Below, piece by piece: positions 31,291-43,482 of a stretch of DNA of 64,000 nucleotides. Positions within the stretch are counted from its first letter, which is position 1; each line of letters starts with the position of its first letter. This DNA is from Phascolomyces articulosus (Eukaryota > Mucoromycota > Mucoromycetes > Mucorales > Lichtheimiaceae), in contig JAIXMP010000015.1 in the NCBI GenBank assembly GCA_025677815.1, positions 62,001 through 126,000 on the forward strand, given 5' to 3'. The notes beneath the pieces are model-generated. The model was not told where the DNA came from. It saw nothing but the letters and a program-made list of their open reading frames with translations, and ran no database searches. The translations under genes were made by a program, and so were the position numbers.

Positions 31291-33038
31291 ATTAGCTAGC
31301 CCAGGTCTCCCTCTCCCATTATTATTCTATGCATCCCATGGAGTATCATTTTTACATTTATGTTAAATTTATCTTATGCTGCTATTACTATATGATTATA
31401 ATGCTTTTGTATATCAGCCAAAAAAGAGACACAAATTCCACATCAATTTATTGAAACCTTTTATGAATCTTAATGTATTGTTAAACAGCAGTTTGTGCTC
31501 TTTGTTTGTAATAACTGACTAATAATTATGTGATAAATTATTGAATATGCAAGCAGCATTATATAAATATATTCCTAGCACACATTAGTCGCTAATGATA
31601 ATAGTAGACCATCAAAATTAGTTTAATTTCTTTTCTCGCACACTATTATAACAATGATATAATTGGCGGGCAAGTCATCGCTCGATAGAAAAAAAAACAT
31701 TGTTGCTTATGTCGAATATTTTAATAGAAATCCGGCGCAATACGTTGTATGTTTTATTGATGCACAAAAAGATGAATGTATCGGAATAATTTGTGGTCAC
31801 AATTGCTGATAGTATCTTAGTCAAATAAATAACACTTTTGTATGCATGGTGTATGCGTTCTATACTTGTTATACCCCAGTAAAGAAAAAGAGGTTACTCG
31901 TATGGAGGAAGGTAGCAAAATAGGTGTATTGCAAAGAAAGAATGTATATATATATAAGATGATCAATAAAATGTTGACCACCAGAGGTAGATGGTGCTAC
32001 AGCTAGTAACAGATGTATATTGTTGAGAGCAATGGTGAAAAATCGACAAGGTTACACTCAACCCCCGGTTTTCTTAACCCAATTTTTTGTTATATCTACA
32101 TTCTTGCAACAAATTCAAGGAATTATGATTATAGAAAAGTTAGGTAACGTGCCAGGATATTACACATTATGCAGGCAGGTGTGTTGTGTGATAGAGATTT
32201 AATATATCAACAGATATATAGTGACAGATATTTGCTTTATACAATACGTTGTTTGCCTTGGTGGAGATGGATGAAGAGCCTAAGTTAAAATTGAACAGTT
32301 ATAGCTGTAGTAGGATATTTAAAACTGTACATTAAAAATAATCACCACAAAAAAAGTATATTCTCCAAATTCCATACTTGTTACACAATTTACCATATTT
32401 CAATAGTCCATTTGAACAGCTCTATTAGTTATTAAAGTTATCGTTTGTGAAGTATGTTATATAAATGGATATATTCAAAAAAAATTGTCTATTCATTCAA
32501 TTGATCTTTCTAGCGACAGAAAGCATTTTTGACTGTTATGTAGATATCAATATTTTTTTTTATAAGGGTGCTATCAGTATACCAGTATTCTTCATGTTAA
32601 ACCCAGACAACCCTTTTGAGGAATGATTTTCCTAAAGAAGATATTAAATTTGCAATACATATAATATATCTCGTAATGTATGATTAGCAATAATGGAGGA
32701 ATGCTGGAAGCAGCAGTAATAATGAAACCCCATTTAGTTTTACGATACATCAATTGTTATGTATGGTTAATATAATATGTGTGGAGCATATATCATCATG
32801 TTGTTGCTATATGCACTGTTTCGGCCTGTGAGATGGAGACCTGCAGATGTTGTACCAATTCGATTATTGTTTATATCTATTACATTGCTTCTCAAAAGAT
32901 GAGCAATAATGAAACATTCTCAAATATTATTTATAGATGTAGAAGAGAGTAGGATGGGAATGTGCATATTAAAACAAAAACAGACATGAAACAACAAAAA
33001 TGTTGAATGTGGTTTTATATATTAGAAACATGTATTTT

Positions 33039-33041
<3 letters not shown>

Positions 33042-33075
<34 letters not shown>

Positions 33076-33095
33076 TGTGTGTGTGTGTGTGTGTG
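33042..33095. repeat. Compound (GA)n(GT)n microsatellite
   Basis: About sixteen GA units run directly into about eleven GT units. Confidence 0.95.
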
Positions 33096-33657
33096 GATGA
33101 CGAAGGATAACTTTATACATTTATTTATCTGCACATATGCACAACACTCCTGCTTATAATAAGTAGATGGATGCTCCGATACGATAAGGGGAATTATAGT
33201 GTTCAATAAATGATAATATATTAACAAACTACGTCATAGAGACAGGACCTGATTTAAAAGAGGTGATTGATTATTTACAGCGTGAGAAATTCTACATTTC
33301 CATACTTCTGGGGGATTCATAAAATGTGCGCACGGCTTAACCCTTTGAACAATGATTCTTCTTCTTCGTATACCTTGAGGGGATGAACAATGATCCGATA
33401 TATCAATTTATGCTTAAACAGAAGTTTATAAACAAACAAACAAATAATTTTTTTTATACTTTTTAAATGTTGATGGATGGGTTTTGTTATATAAATTATT
33501 ATGTGGCGGTGCTGCGGTGTCATGTTTTTTTTTGGGGGGGGAGATGAGAGAGGAGGTAAAGAACAAGAAAAAAAAGGAGTTTAAAGAGTAAATTTCTAGC
33601 TTGTCAGTTTCTCTTTTTCTTTTTTTTTTCTTCTTCTTTTTAGACAATGCTTTCACC

Positions 33658-36182
33658 ATGCATCAACCAACTAGTCAAAATGAAACCATTCCAGACGAAA
33701 CAATTGTCAACATTGTTCAACAACATTTAGTTACTGATTCATCTCATGATGTCACTGATCCTGATTCACCTACCAACAATAACAACAATAATGATAACAG
33801 CAGTAATAGTAACTCGGCGGGTAGTTCTTCGCCCAACAACAACAACAGCAATAATGGAACAGAGTACTCAGGGCGACCTACAGAAGAAATCCCTATACCC
33901 TATCATTTACCTGGTGCTGCCATCACCCATGATATCTATGCACATACCAATTCACTTCTTAACAGCGGAGCAGCAGGATCTTTACAAAGATCTAAATCAA
34001 GCACCGATATTCGGTTCAAAGCGGGAAAAATAGTTCATAGTGATGATGAAGATATCGATCCAGTATTGGAAAATTTGGATAAACCAGGTGGTTTTAGACG
34101 TTTTCATGTTCAACAACAACGACAACAACGTCTTCAAGAAGATATGGATGGATCTGTCCATTCATCCAGTCATTACAACAATAATGGTGGAAGTAGTACA
34201 GCTGCCAGTGATGTAGCTACATCAACAACTCCGTTATTCCGACCCATTTCATCATCCACTGTAGATACTACAGACTATTCTGGTTTATTCCAAGCTGATT
34301 CATTACATTCTAATACCATTCATTCTTTACGTAATGTCCCCACACGCCATTTTTTGGAATATTTAGCCATTACTTCTGTTTTGGATCGTTTTGCCGGTGA
34401 AAACTTGTCAGACTCGGAAGGGGAAGAAGATGAAGATGATGAGGATCATTATACTTCGGATAATGAAGAATCGCCGTTACTACAACAACAAATATTACGT
34501 CGAAGACAACCATGGCGATATCAACCTATTGGCCCCTATAACAATAAACGACATCAACAATATCAACAACGTCGACATCAAGATATTGAAGAATCAAGGT
34601 CTAAACATAAAGCAAGTACAACAAAGACAGCACTCTTGCTTTTCAAGGCGTTTATTAGTAGTGGAATTTTGTTTTTGCCCAAGGGTTTCTCTAATGGTGG
34701 TCTTGGATTCTCAATTGCTGTACTTTATTTTATGGGTGTTGTCTCCTTATATTGCTTTTTACTTTTATTGGACTGTAAAAAGTATTATTCTGGTAGTTAT
34801 GGCGATATTGGTGGAGCATTATATGGCCCATGGATGCGACGTATTGTATTATTTTCAATTGCTATTTCACAGGTAACTAAATCGGCATTAGTTGTTTTTT
34901 AATGATGGACCGAAAGAGGAGATGGAAATACAGATATGTTATTTTTTTTTGGGGGGTGAGAAGATTCGTTCCCCAATTGGAATAAGATTTTTTAGAGTTG
35001 GGTGAGAATGAAAGAGGGAGGAAGAGATGCATAAAATACAATGTTGAGATACGGTCCTAACAAACGTATTTGATGATATATAGTTGGGATTCACATGTGG
35101 TGGAACGATTTTTATTGTGGAGAATATTATTCAAGCAGTACGATCTTTATCACATCATGCAATCGAATTATCATATAATGGAGTATTGGTCCTGGTAGCT
35201 CTTTTATTAATGCCCATGGTATTAATACGTAATATAGCCAAATTATCACCAGCTGCTCTCTTTGCCGATGTATTGATCGTCAGCGGTCTCTTGATCTTAT
35301 TGGCGTATGACGTTTTCCATATCTTTTTTGTGAATCAAGGCATCCCTACTCCTGGTCCAGGTGTTCAATGGTGGTTTAATCCAAGTGCATATCCAGTGTT
35401 TATTGGTACTGCTGTCTATTCTTTTGAAGGCATTGGTAAGTGTCTATTAGAACGTAATTAAGAAGAAGAAATGTCCCTATTGATCCTAACATATTTTTTA
35501 TTATTATTAATAATACAAGGATTGATTATTCCAATTCGTGACGCCATGGAGAAACCGGAAAAGTTCCCGATGGTACTGACAATGGTCATGATCCTTGTGG
35601 CCACTGCCTTATGTGCCGTTGGGTCACTAGGCTATATCGCTTTTGGTACTGACGTCAATACAGTGGCCCTATTGAATTTACCCGAAGGAATCCTCGGAAG
35701 CACAGTTCAATTAGGTTATGCCCTTGCTGTGCATATGACCAACCCATTGGCACTATTTCCGACTGTGCGTATTGTTGAACATGCATTATTTGGTGAAAGA
35801 ACGGGCAAATATAATTTGCAAATAAAATGGCAAAAGAATAGTCTTCGATTTGCTATTGTGGTCACGTGTGGTATCATTGCTTGGTTAGGTGCAAATGATT
35901 TGGATAAATTCATCAGTTTAATCGGATCCATTTGTTGTTGTAAGTGTGACATAACAGTGGCTGTGCGCGATATAAATATATATTAGGTAGTAACAGGCAA
36001 TTCTAACTTTTATTTTATCACTAGGTCCTTTGAGTTTAATCTTTCCTCCATTATTCCATTTATGCTTGGAAAAGACAACAGGATTCCAACGAGTGATGGA
36101 TCAGATCTTGATTATTTTTGGTGTTGGTGTCATGTTGTTTACATTGTATAATACTTCAAAAGAATGGGGTTCACCTGTTTAG
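33658..36182 (+). CDS. AVT3/AVT4-type vacuolar amino-acid transporter (AAAP/SLC36 family)
   Basis: Multi-helix transporter of the amino acid/auxin permease family; fungal AVT3/AVT4 export amino acids from the vacuole. Exons 33658-34872, 35084-35435, 35520-35939 and 36025-36182; 714 residues. The first ~320 residues are a cytosolic low-complexity region (Asn, Ser, Gln and acidic runs), as in long AVT-type proteins. The transport core begins with KTALLLFKAFISSGILFLPKGF, the family hallmark for the first helix. Later segments include GVLVLVALLLMPMVLIRNI, YPVFIGTAVYSFEGIGLIIP and the final FGVGVMLFTLYNT. The in-frame ATG at 33658 follows a C/T-rich leader; an ATG shortly upstream is out of frame. 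The gene converges with malic enzyme. Substrate is inferred from the family. Confidence 0.92.
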
Positions 36183-37172
36183 AGGGAAAAAAGAAGAGTC
36201 TTATAAATATAATACATCTCTTCGCTTCCTCCCCTTCTCGTTTATTTTCGCATTCACACACTCACATATAAACACATTTTCTATTCTACCCCCCCTTCCC
36301 TTCGTATTATTTCATATCAATTACAAGTTTGCATGTTAGTTTCACTTTAGTATATATTTTCTTCAACTCCCCAATTCCAAAACCCAACTTTTTTTTTGTT
36401 CATATATAGCACCAAAAACATTAATTTTACTCACCCTAGATATGTTACGCAGGCAAAAAGAAAAAAAAAAGATCTACAACATATTTCATTTTTAGGTTAG
36501 AAGGCAGCAACTAAGCCTACAAGTCAAAAAAAAAATACAACAAGCTATATTTACAAGTTTTCGAGAACGAAAAGAGAAAAAGGGTGGCGGTGGTGATAGT
36601 GAAAAGATGGAGAGAGAGTGTGTGTGAGACTGTGTGAGACCGTGTGAAAATATATGCTTTTCATAAATCTATCTATAAAGAGAAAAGATAGCGTAGTAGA
36701 AACTATTGATTGTGGGGAACTAACGTTTTATGGTGGTTTTAATGCAATTATTGTTAGTTTATAGAAGTTTTCGGATATATTCCTTTTTATGTCTTTAAAG
36801 GGCAAGAATGGAGAAGATTATGAAAGAATAAATGTGAAGTTGTGGTTATATTATAGTAATTGTTTTTTCTTTGGTGAGTAATATATAAGATGGAATGAAA
36901 AACTGTATATATTTTTATGTTTTATATAATAATGTATAATAATAATAAAAATGTGTTTAATAATAATAATAATAATAAATGTTAATATTATAATAAATAA
37001 AAACCATGTTCTGTATTTTCTAATATGTTATGCGTGTGAATAAATGTGAAAAATATGAAGGAAAATGCGCGTAAAATAAATTGTGTTGTGTGTGTATATG
37101 GAAAAGGTGAGATGGGGATCAGTGTATATAATATTTTTTTTTGTGAGTTGTTTTTCTATGTGATTATATGAT
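36183..37172. other. Convergent 3' intergenic region, about 1 kb
   Basis: Between the stop codons of the amino-acid transporter and malic enzyme. A/T-rich with TAA repeats at about 36959-36979. No gene seen. Confidence 0.55.
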
Positions 37173-39861
37173 TTAATAAGGTTGATGAACCAATGGAACA
37201 TAATCAGGAACAAACATGGAACCACGAACAACATCAGCTAATAATTCTCCAGGCTTCAACTTGGCAGTAGCGACACCTTCATCATAAGCAACTTCACAAA
37301 CACGAGTACCAACAGCCAAAGCAACATTACGCAAATCTTGAACACCAGGGAATAAAATACCTTCCTTAAGTTGACTACGAGAAGCCAAGTTGGCAATCAC
37401 ACGAGCGGTCTCTAAGAACATATTGGGCGTCACACGGGAAGCACGCGATACAGTAACACCTAAGCCAAGACCAGGGAAACTGTAAGAGTTATTACATTGG
37501 TTGGTGCGACCATAACGACCATCACCAAGATCCACATCTTTGAAAGGACTTCCTGAGGCGAAAATGGCTCGACCGTCAGTCCATTTGAAGGCTTGTTCTG
37601 CAGAACATTCAGCATGGGTGTCGGGGTTGCTGAGAGGGAACACGACAGGGCGTTCATGATGTTGTGCCATGGTACGGATTGCCTTTTCAGTAAACACACC
37701 AGGGATACCAGTAAGGCCTAAAATAACACTCGGTTTGACCCGTTCAACTACTTGGTCCAGAGGTAAACAATCAGGCAAGTCTTGCTTGATATAGCATGAT
37801 TGACGCTCATCCAATTCATTCATACGTTTGGCATCAGGTTGAGCATCATCCACAATTTCATTGTTACCAAGCAAACCATGATGATCCACCATCCAAATAC
37901 GCTTATAAGCTTCTTCACGTGTACGCACACGACCTTGAGCCACCATACAATCAATAATACCTTCACAGACACCAACACCTGCAGAACCTGCACCAACACA
38001 TACAATACGTTCCTCAGATAAATCATCTTGTTGGAATCCACGTGCCTTCAATGATGCAAGAATACCAGCGAGGGTAATAGCTGATGTTGATTGAATATCA
38101 TCGTTAAAGCAAGTAATCTTCTTTTGATCTATAGATAATCAACTTATTAATATATGTATATATAAACCTTATATTACGAAAACCCTGAATGAATAAAAAT
38201 AAAATGACTTACACTTGTTTAATAAATTATAAGCGTGAGGATATTTAAAATCTTCAAACTGAATAAGAGCGTCTAGAATAATTTAATGCAGCAAAGCACG
38301 AGCAGGTTTAATATTTTTTCCATTGATAACTTTTTCTCATAAAAAGAAAGAAAAGAAATAAACTTACTTGGCCATCGAGAAGTAACAGCGGTAACCCATT
38401 CTTCAACAAATGAATAATATTCTTCACCATCTAAACGAGGATGATCCATACCAAGATATAAAGGATCATTCAAAAGACTTTCATTATTAGTACCAACATC
38501 CAAAACAACGGGAAGTACAGCGCGTGGACGAATACCGCCTGCAGCAACGTACTATAAATAATAATATAATTTGTCGAAAATTAATAATCTTATCACACGG
38601 ATCATCCCGACAAAAAATTATCTAATACCCAATATGTATAACTTACCAAGCTCAACTTTCCGATGGGAATCTAAATTATTATTATTATTATTAAAAAATG
38701 AAGTAAGTAAAAATGAATTAGAGATAGTTTTTAAAGGATATTTTTATATATTTACCTGCATGCCTATTGATATTCATGTGCATCAAGTAATGGTAAATGG
38801 TAGAAAAATATAATGTCAAAGTAGTCAAGTTAGTATATAATAATAATAACAATAATATACCTATATAGAAATGGGAAGAAGGGGAGCTATAAAAAGTAAA
38901 AATAAAGAAGTGTTCCGATTGATTACCATTTGCGCCAAGATCACCCTATTTTTATATATAATCGATTAATTTTAGTCAGTAATTCAAATACAGTAATGAT
39001 CATGAAAAATGATATAATACGTTAATGACGATATCTTACCAAACCAAGGACACGAGAACCGTCAGTAACGACAATGACATCGACTTCATCATGGGGCCAG
39101 TTATATACCATAGCAGACATTGCACCACGATCTTGAGAAGAGAAATACATTCCTCTGGATCGGCGATAGATACTGTGTGATTTTTGACTTGCCAAACCAA
39201 CTAAAGTAAGTATAGTTAGTTTTATTGGAAAATGATTGAAAATACCCGGCAGATCGCGGGAAAAAACAGTGTGTATGTTTGTTATTAAGAGAGGTTGGTC
39301 GGGGTATGAGGAGGAGTGTGCCTGTTCAATAATATGGTTTTACATACCTGTAGGAGTGTAAATAATACCAGAGAGTTCTTCCAAGTGTTGAATCAACAAC
39401 TTGTAAAATAAAGTTTCATTACGATCTTGTAATGAGGACAAAAAGATAAACTTATCCAAAGGATTGTCACAAGCGTCGAGATTTCGTTTCACACGTAACA
39501 ATTGTTTGTCCATTTCTTGTTGACGAGGTGGTACCAAACCACGAATAGACAAACGTTCTCTTTCATTAATACTAAAGGCAGTGCCTGTAAATTGAAATTT
39601 ATGAGTCAAAAACTTATGCCAATAAACAAATCCATAGAAACAATAAAAAAAAAGAAATAACAAACAAATGAAATTACCTTTGGATAAAAGAGGATCATGA
39701 ATAACATTAACACCTCTTGAATTAGTTACTTGAACTGTCTTATCACGACGAGGATCTAATGATTGTACGGCAGGTGGAGCACCATACCAACGACGAATAT
39801 TCAGAGTACGTAAACAGGATGATACCCTGGTAGAAGAAGTTCGACAAGTAGATGAAAGCAT
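37173..39861 (-). CDS. Mitochondrial NAD(P)+-dependent malic enzyme
   Basis: Oxidatively decarboxylates malate to pyruvate, yielding NAD(P)H. Exons 39861-39678, 39584-39348, 39200-39040, 38945-38927 (19 nt), 38763-38756 (8 nt), 38670-38647 (24 nt), 38551-38368, 38272-38213 and 38128-37173; 610 residues. The first ~45 residues are Ser/Thr/Arg-rich with no acids, as in a mitochondrial presequence. Family motifs follow in order: RGLVPPRQQ, the catalytic-Tyr segment IIYTPTVGLA, VVVTDGSRVLGLGDLGANG, IPIGKLSLYVAAGGIRP, CFNDDIQSTSA, the NAD(P) loop GAGSAGVG, and SNPDTHAE. All phases close only when the three micro-exons are included. The cofactor (NAD versus NADP) cannot be fixed by eye. In oleaginous Mucorales, malic enzyme is often discussed as an NADPH source, but this copy looks mitochondrial. 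Confidence 0.95.
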
Positions 39862-40578
39862 TGGTTTGAAAAAAGAGACAAATAGAAGAAAAAGAAGTGT
39901 CAGTTGTTGTACAAAATGATGAAGGATGGCAAGTTATTTAAAACTTCAAGACACAATGTCAGCTTGTTGCTCGATTTGGCGATTGCTCCACACCTACACA
40001 CTCACATAAAAAGACTTTTTTTTTTTACACGGTACAAAAATACAGAAAAAGTATACCCGATTAAAGTTTTTTAGAAAGTATACCATTCTCATCACACTTC
40101 CATCGGGAAGCTTTTTTATTATTATCTTATTATATTTTATACCCCACACTTTTCCACTATCCAGGTATACCCTTATATATTACTACTATTATTATGATTA
40201 TTTACTATATATTACTATTACTATCATTACTACTACCTTTTATATATATATATACCCACACAACAGATATATATTTAATTAGCACATGATAAAAATAATG
40301 CATACTTTAATTATGTAATACTATTCTTTTTTTTATTATTTACAAAAATTATCCATGTGTGTGAGTAATGAGTGTTATATTCTGAGAGCGTGTGTGTGTA
40401 TCTGTATAAAATAATGATATGTGTGTATGTGCGTGCGAATAAGAAAAAAAATGAATAAAAAGGATAGTTATTTTGAGAGAGAGAGAGTGAAAAAAAAGAA
40501 CAACTATGTCTATTATTATTATTATTATTATTATTATTGTTCTCAATAGAATTTTGGTTTTAAGAAAAAATAAATAAT
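39862..40578. other. Intergenic region, malic enzyme promoter / KEX2 3' side
   Basis: A/T-rich 0.7 kb with a TTA microsatellite at 40511-40538 close to the KEX2 stop. No gene seen. Confidence 0.55.
40511..40538. repeat. (ATT)n microsatellite
   Basis: About nine units, just past the KEX2 stop codon. Confidence 0.9.
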
Positions 40579-43482
40579 TTATGAAGAAGTATTATTTCTT
40601 CTGGATTCTTCTTCTGTTAATAAAGGTCGTTCATCTTCATCTTCTTGTTCTTCAGAATGTCTTAATACTTGGAATTCGTAACCAGTAGGTCGACCTCCTT
40701 CGGGTCCATTTTCAGTCGATGGGAGGACAGGGGATCGCCAACCTTTTCTTTTTTGGACATACATACCCGCTGCTAATGTAATAATAGCGCCACTGCCAAC
40801 TAAAGCATAAACAATAGTACTTGTTCCTCCATGACTTTCTCCTTCTCCTTCTTCATCACTCCCTGCTTGAGCTGCTGGTGATACAGATCCATTGGTTTGA
40901 GTTTCTTTGGTTTGATCTTCATCATCACTGGTTCCTGTGGCTGTTGTTGAAGATGTATCATCGGATGTGCTGGGCTTTAATCGGGTAGGTTCTTCTGATA
41001 CTGTGTCGCCACTATGCGACGCTGATAAGGATTCTGAAGCTGTGGGAACCGCGGTTTCAGAATGATTTTCGATAGGTTTTGCTGTTTCATTGTTGATAGA
41101 TGTCAAGGGTGTGTAATTGGGCTCATCTGTAAAGTTGGGATCCATTTCACCAAACAAGGTCAAAGTCCAATTGAAGAAACTACCATTCGTTTCAGGGTGG
41201 CTCACATCATACACGAGTAAGGTCCATTCACCCACTGGATTTTCTTCCCTATATATAAATATAAAAAGAAGAATATGAATGAGTTTCTATTTCCTTTTAT
41301 GTCATCCTAACTTGATCGAAACTGATATCTCTCTTTCTCTTTCTTCTACAAGATCAACCTTCTTCTTTTTTGTTCTGTGGATAACCTACCAATGCTTTAC
41401 AGTCATAAATTTCCAGTCTACAATACCATCAGGACTTTTATCTGCGGGACGCATAGTGGCTAATTCAGATACCACATCATTTGGACTTTGTAAATTAATG
41501 ACAATATCACCACGTCGTTGATGTTCAATATTGACGGTGGCAGTAACGTGTTCCAAACGAAGTAACCCAGCTCCCTTCACCATATCCTCAGTAACTTGAA
41601 CCTTGCTTTCTAATGCCTTTCGTTTCTTTTTATCGTCCTTGGAAGTATCGGGAATAGCAATCTTTTCATGCTTTGGATCCACCACAGGAAGTTCCAAGTG
41701 CGTTTGCTTGTTGACCAATTCGAACGTCTTTGCGGCTTCCACAATCTTATGCGCATCCAATTTACCATAGCCATACTTGTGATTATAAAGCCGTCCAGAA
41801 GGTAATTCTTTCCAATCATCATCATCCGTACTGACAGGAACAGCGGTTTGAACACACAAATGTTGTAAATCGCGCCATGTTAATTCAGGTCGAACAGATA
41901 ATACCAACGCAAAAACACCTGCTGCAGTGGGCGCAGCAGCTGAGGTACCACCGTGATGATCGGAACATACATTTTTACCCACGCCAGTGGTATAAATGTA
42001 TTGTCCACCACCACTGGAATAAGTAACAACCATTTGTGCTGAACAACTTTCTGAATAAGGTGGATGTGCATTGTTATGGTCGATCGCACCGACAGTGATG
42101 GTGTAAATGCTGTTGGTGTAGCCATCGAAATTACAATTATCGCCTGAAATAGCTCCATTGCCAGTTGCAAACACATAAATCGATCCTTTACCACCACGTC
42201 CATTCTCAATACCATTGATAAAGGCTTCGGCTAAAATACCATCAGGGGCTTCCATGGTTTCACCATTGTCAGGGGGTCCCCAGGAGCACGAAAAAATGTC
42301 ATTCTCTTGATATTTGTAGTTTAATGCCGAAGCTTCATCGACATCCGTAATTTCACCAGAAAGAATACGAATACCTTTATTTGTTTACATTAGTTTTTAA
42401 TTCAAGAACAATATTGGATTATTAAAAGTGCTTGCATACCTGATACTCGTGAATTATAGGCAATGCCGATGCCACATACATCATTCTTTTGAGCTGCAAT
42501 TTGGCCAGCACATCGAGTACCATGGGTATCATCAAATAATTTGGGCTTGGGTAAATCTTCATGATCATTGAAATCGTACGAGCCTGCAGCATACTATATA
42601 ACAATCATGTTTTCGTTCCATTCATCAGTCCTGTTATTTATATGTATATATATATATATATATTCCTTTAATTTCTAAAAACTTACAAAGTTCTCTGCAA
42701 GATCACCACTTTCATAATCCAAGCCATCATCCAAAATAGCAACGATTGTACCATTTCCAGTAATACCTAATACATATCCAATTCATTCTATTAACATCTA
42801 TTGAACATATGTATTCTCTACTTTCCCATTCTCCGATATTATATATATTTACCTTGTTTCCAAACATCAGTAACATTAATATCATTTCCAAGAGTTTCTT
42901 GGTTTACCTATAAAATAGCGATATGAATAAAACAAAAGATTTGATATATAAATATAATCGTTCAAATCATCAAGTGCATACCAAATGCCATTGTCTTGGA
43001 AACCCAGGGTCTTGAATCTCTAATACACGTTGAGCATCTTCCATGATAGCTTGGCCTTGAGATATTTCTGTAAAAGGAGGTTCTCTTGGTAATGCAGCAC
43101 GTTTGGTACGTTGTCTAGGAATTTGAGGATCCAATCGATGAACCCGATCCCAAAGTCTTTGATTTTCATCATCTCGTTTATTGAATTGTTTTCGTGCCTG
43201 AAATGCTGCCACCACAGGATCGTCGTTATTGTTGTTCAGGTTTCGTTTATTCAAGTTGTTTTTGGGAATACTCATCATGAAATACGATTTCAATTCACCC
43301 ACCATGCCCTCATATTGACCTCCTAAACTTCTAGCAACATGTTGGGCTGCCATGGGGGCATCATGATCCACTTGAGGAACGTGTAAAGTATAATAGTTTC
43401 GATCAGGTAACCGTTTGACAATGTTAGACGCACTGGCCACTGTGGTGACAATGGTAATCCATAGCCATAAAAATGGCTTCAT
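40579..43482 (-). CDS. KEX2: Kexin, dibasic-specific subtilisin-like endoprotease
   Basis: Late-Golgi Ca2+-dependent serine protease that cuts secretory precursors after dibasic sites. Exons 43482-42982, 42907-42853, 42766-42687, 42593-42440, 42374-41390 and 41248-40579; 814 residues. A hydrophobic signal peptide ([15 protein letters not shown]) is followed by a prodomain that ends near RQRTKR, a likely self-cleavage site. The catalytic Asp is in [10 protein letters not shown] (near 198), His in [10 protein letters not shown] (near 236), the oxyanion Asn in FATGNGA (near 336) and Ser in [10 protein letters not shown] (near 408). The P domain follows ([17 protein letters not shown]...[10 protein letters not shown]). 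Then come a Ser/Thr/acidic lumenal stalk, one membrane helix ([21 protein letters not shown]) and a short acidic cytosolic tail that could hold Golgi-sorting signals. Complete and intact. Confidence 0.97.

Larger units (their letters stand above)
30471..33657. other. Gene-poor region, about 3.2 kb, with repeats and one remnant
   Basis: Holds the STH1-like 3' UTR, a broken coding-like stretch (31069-31290, listed separately), a GA/GT microsatellite (33042-33095) and the C/T-rich leader of the next gene. Nothing else looks coding. Confidence 0.5.

Noticed and set aside
33601..33657. Longer N-terminus for the AVT-type transporter
   Set aside because: That extension lacks an ATG and is the translated C/T-rich leader.
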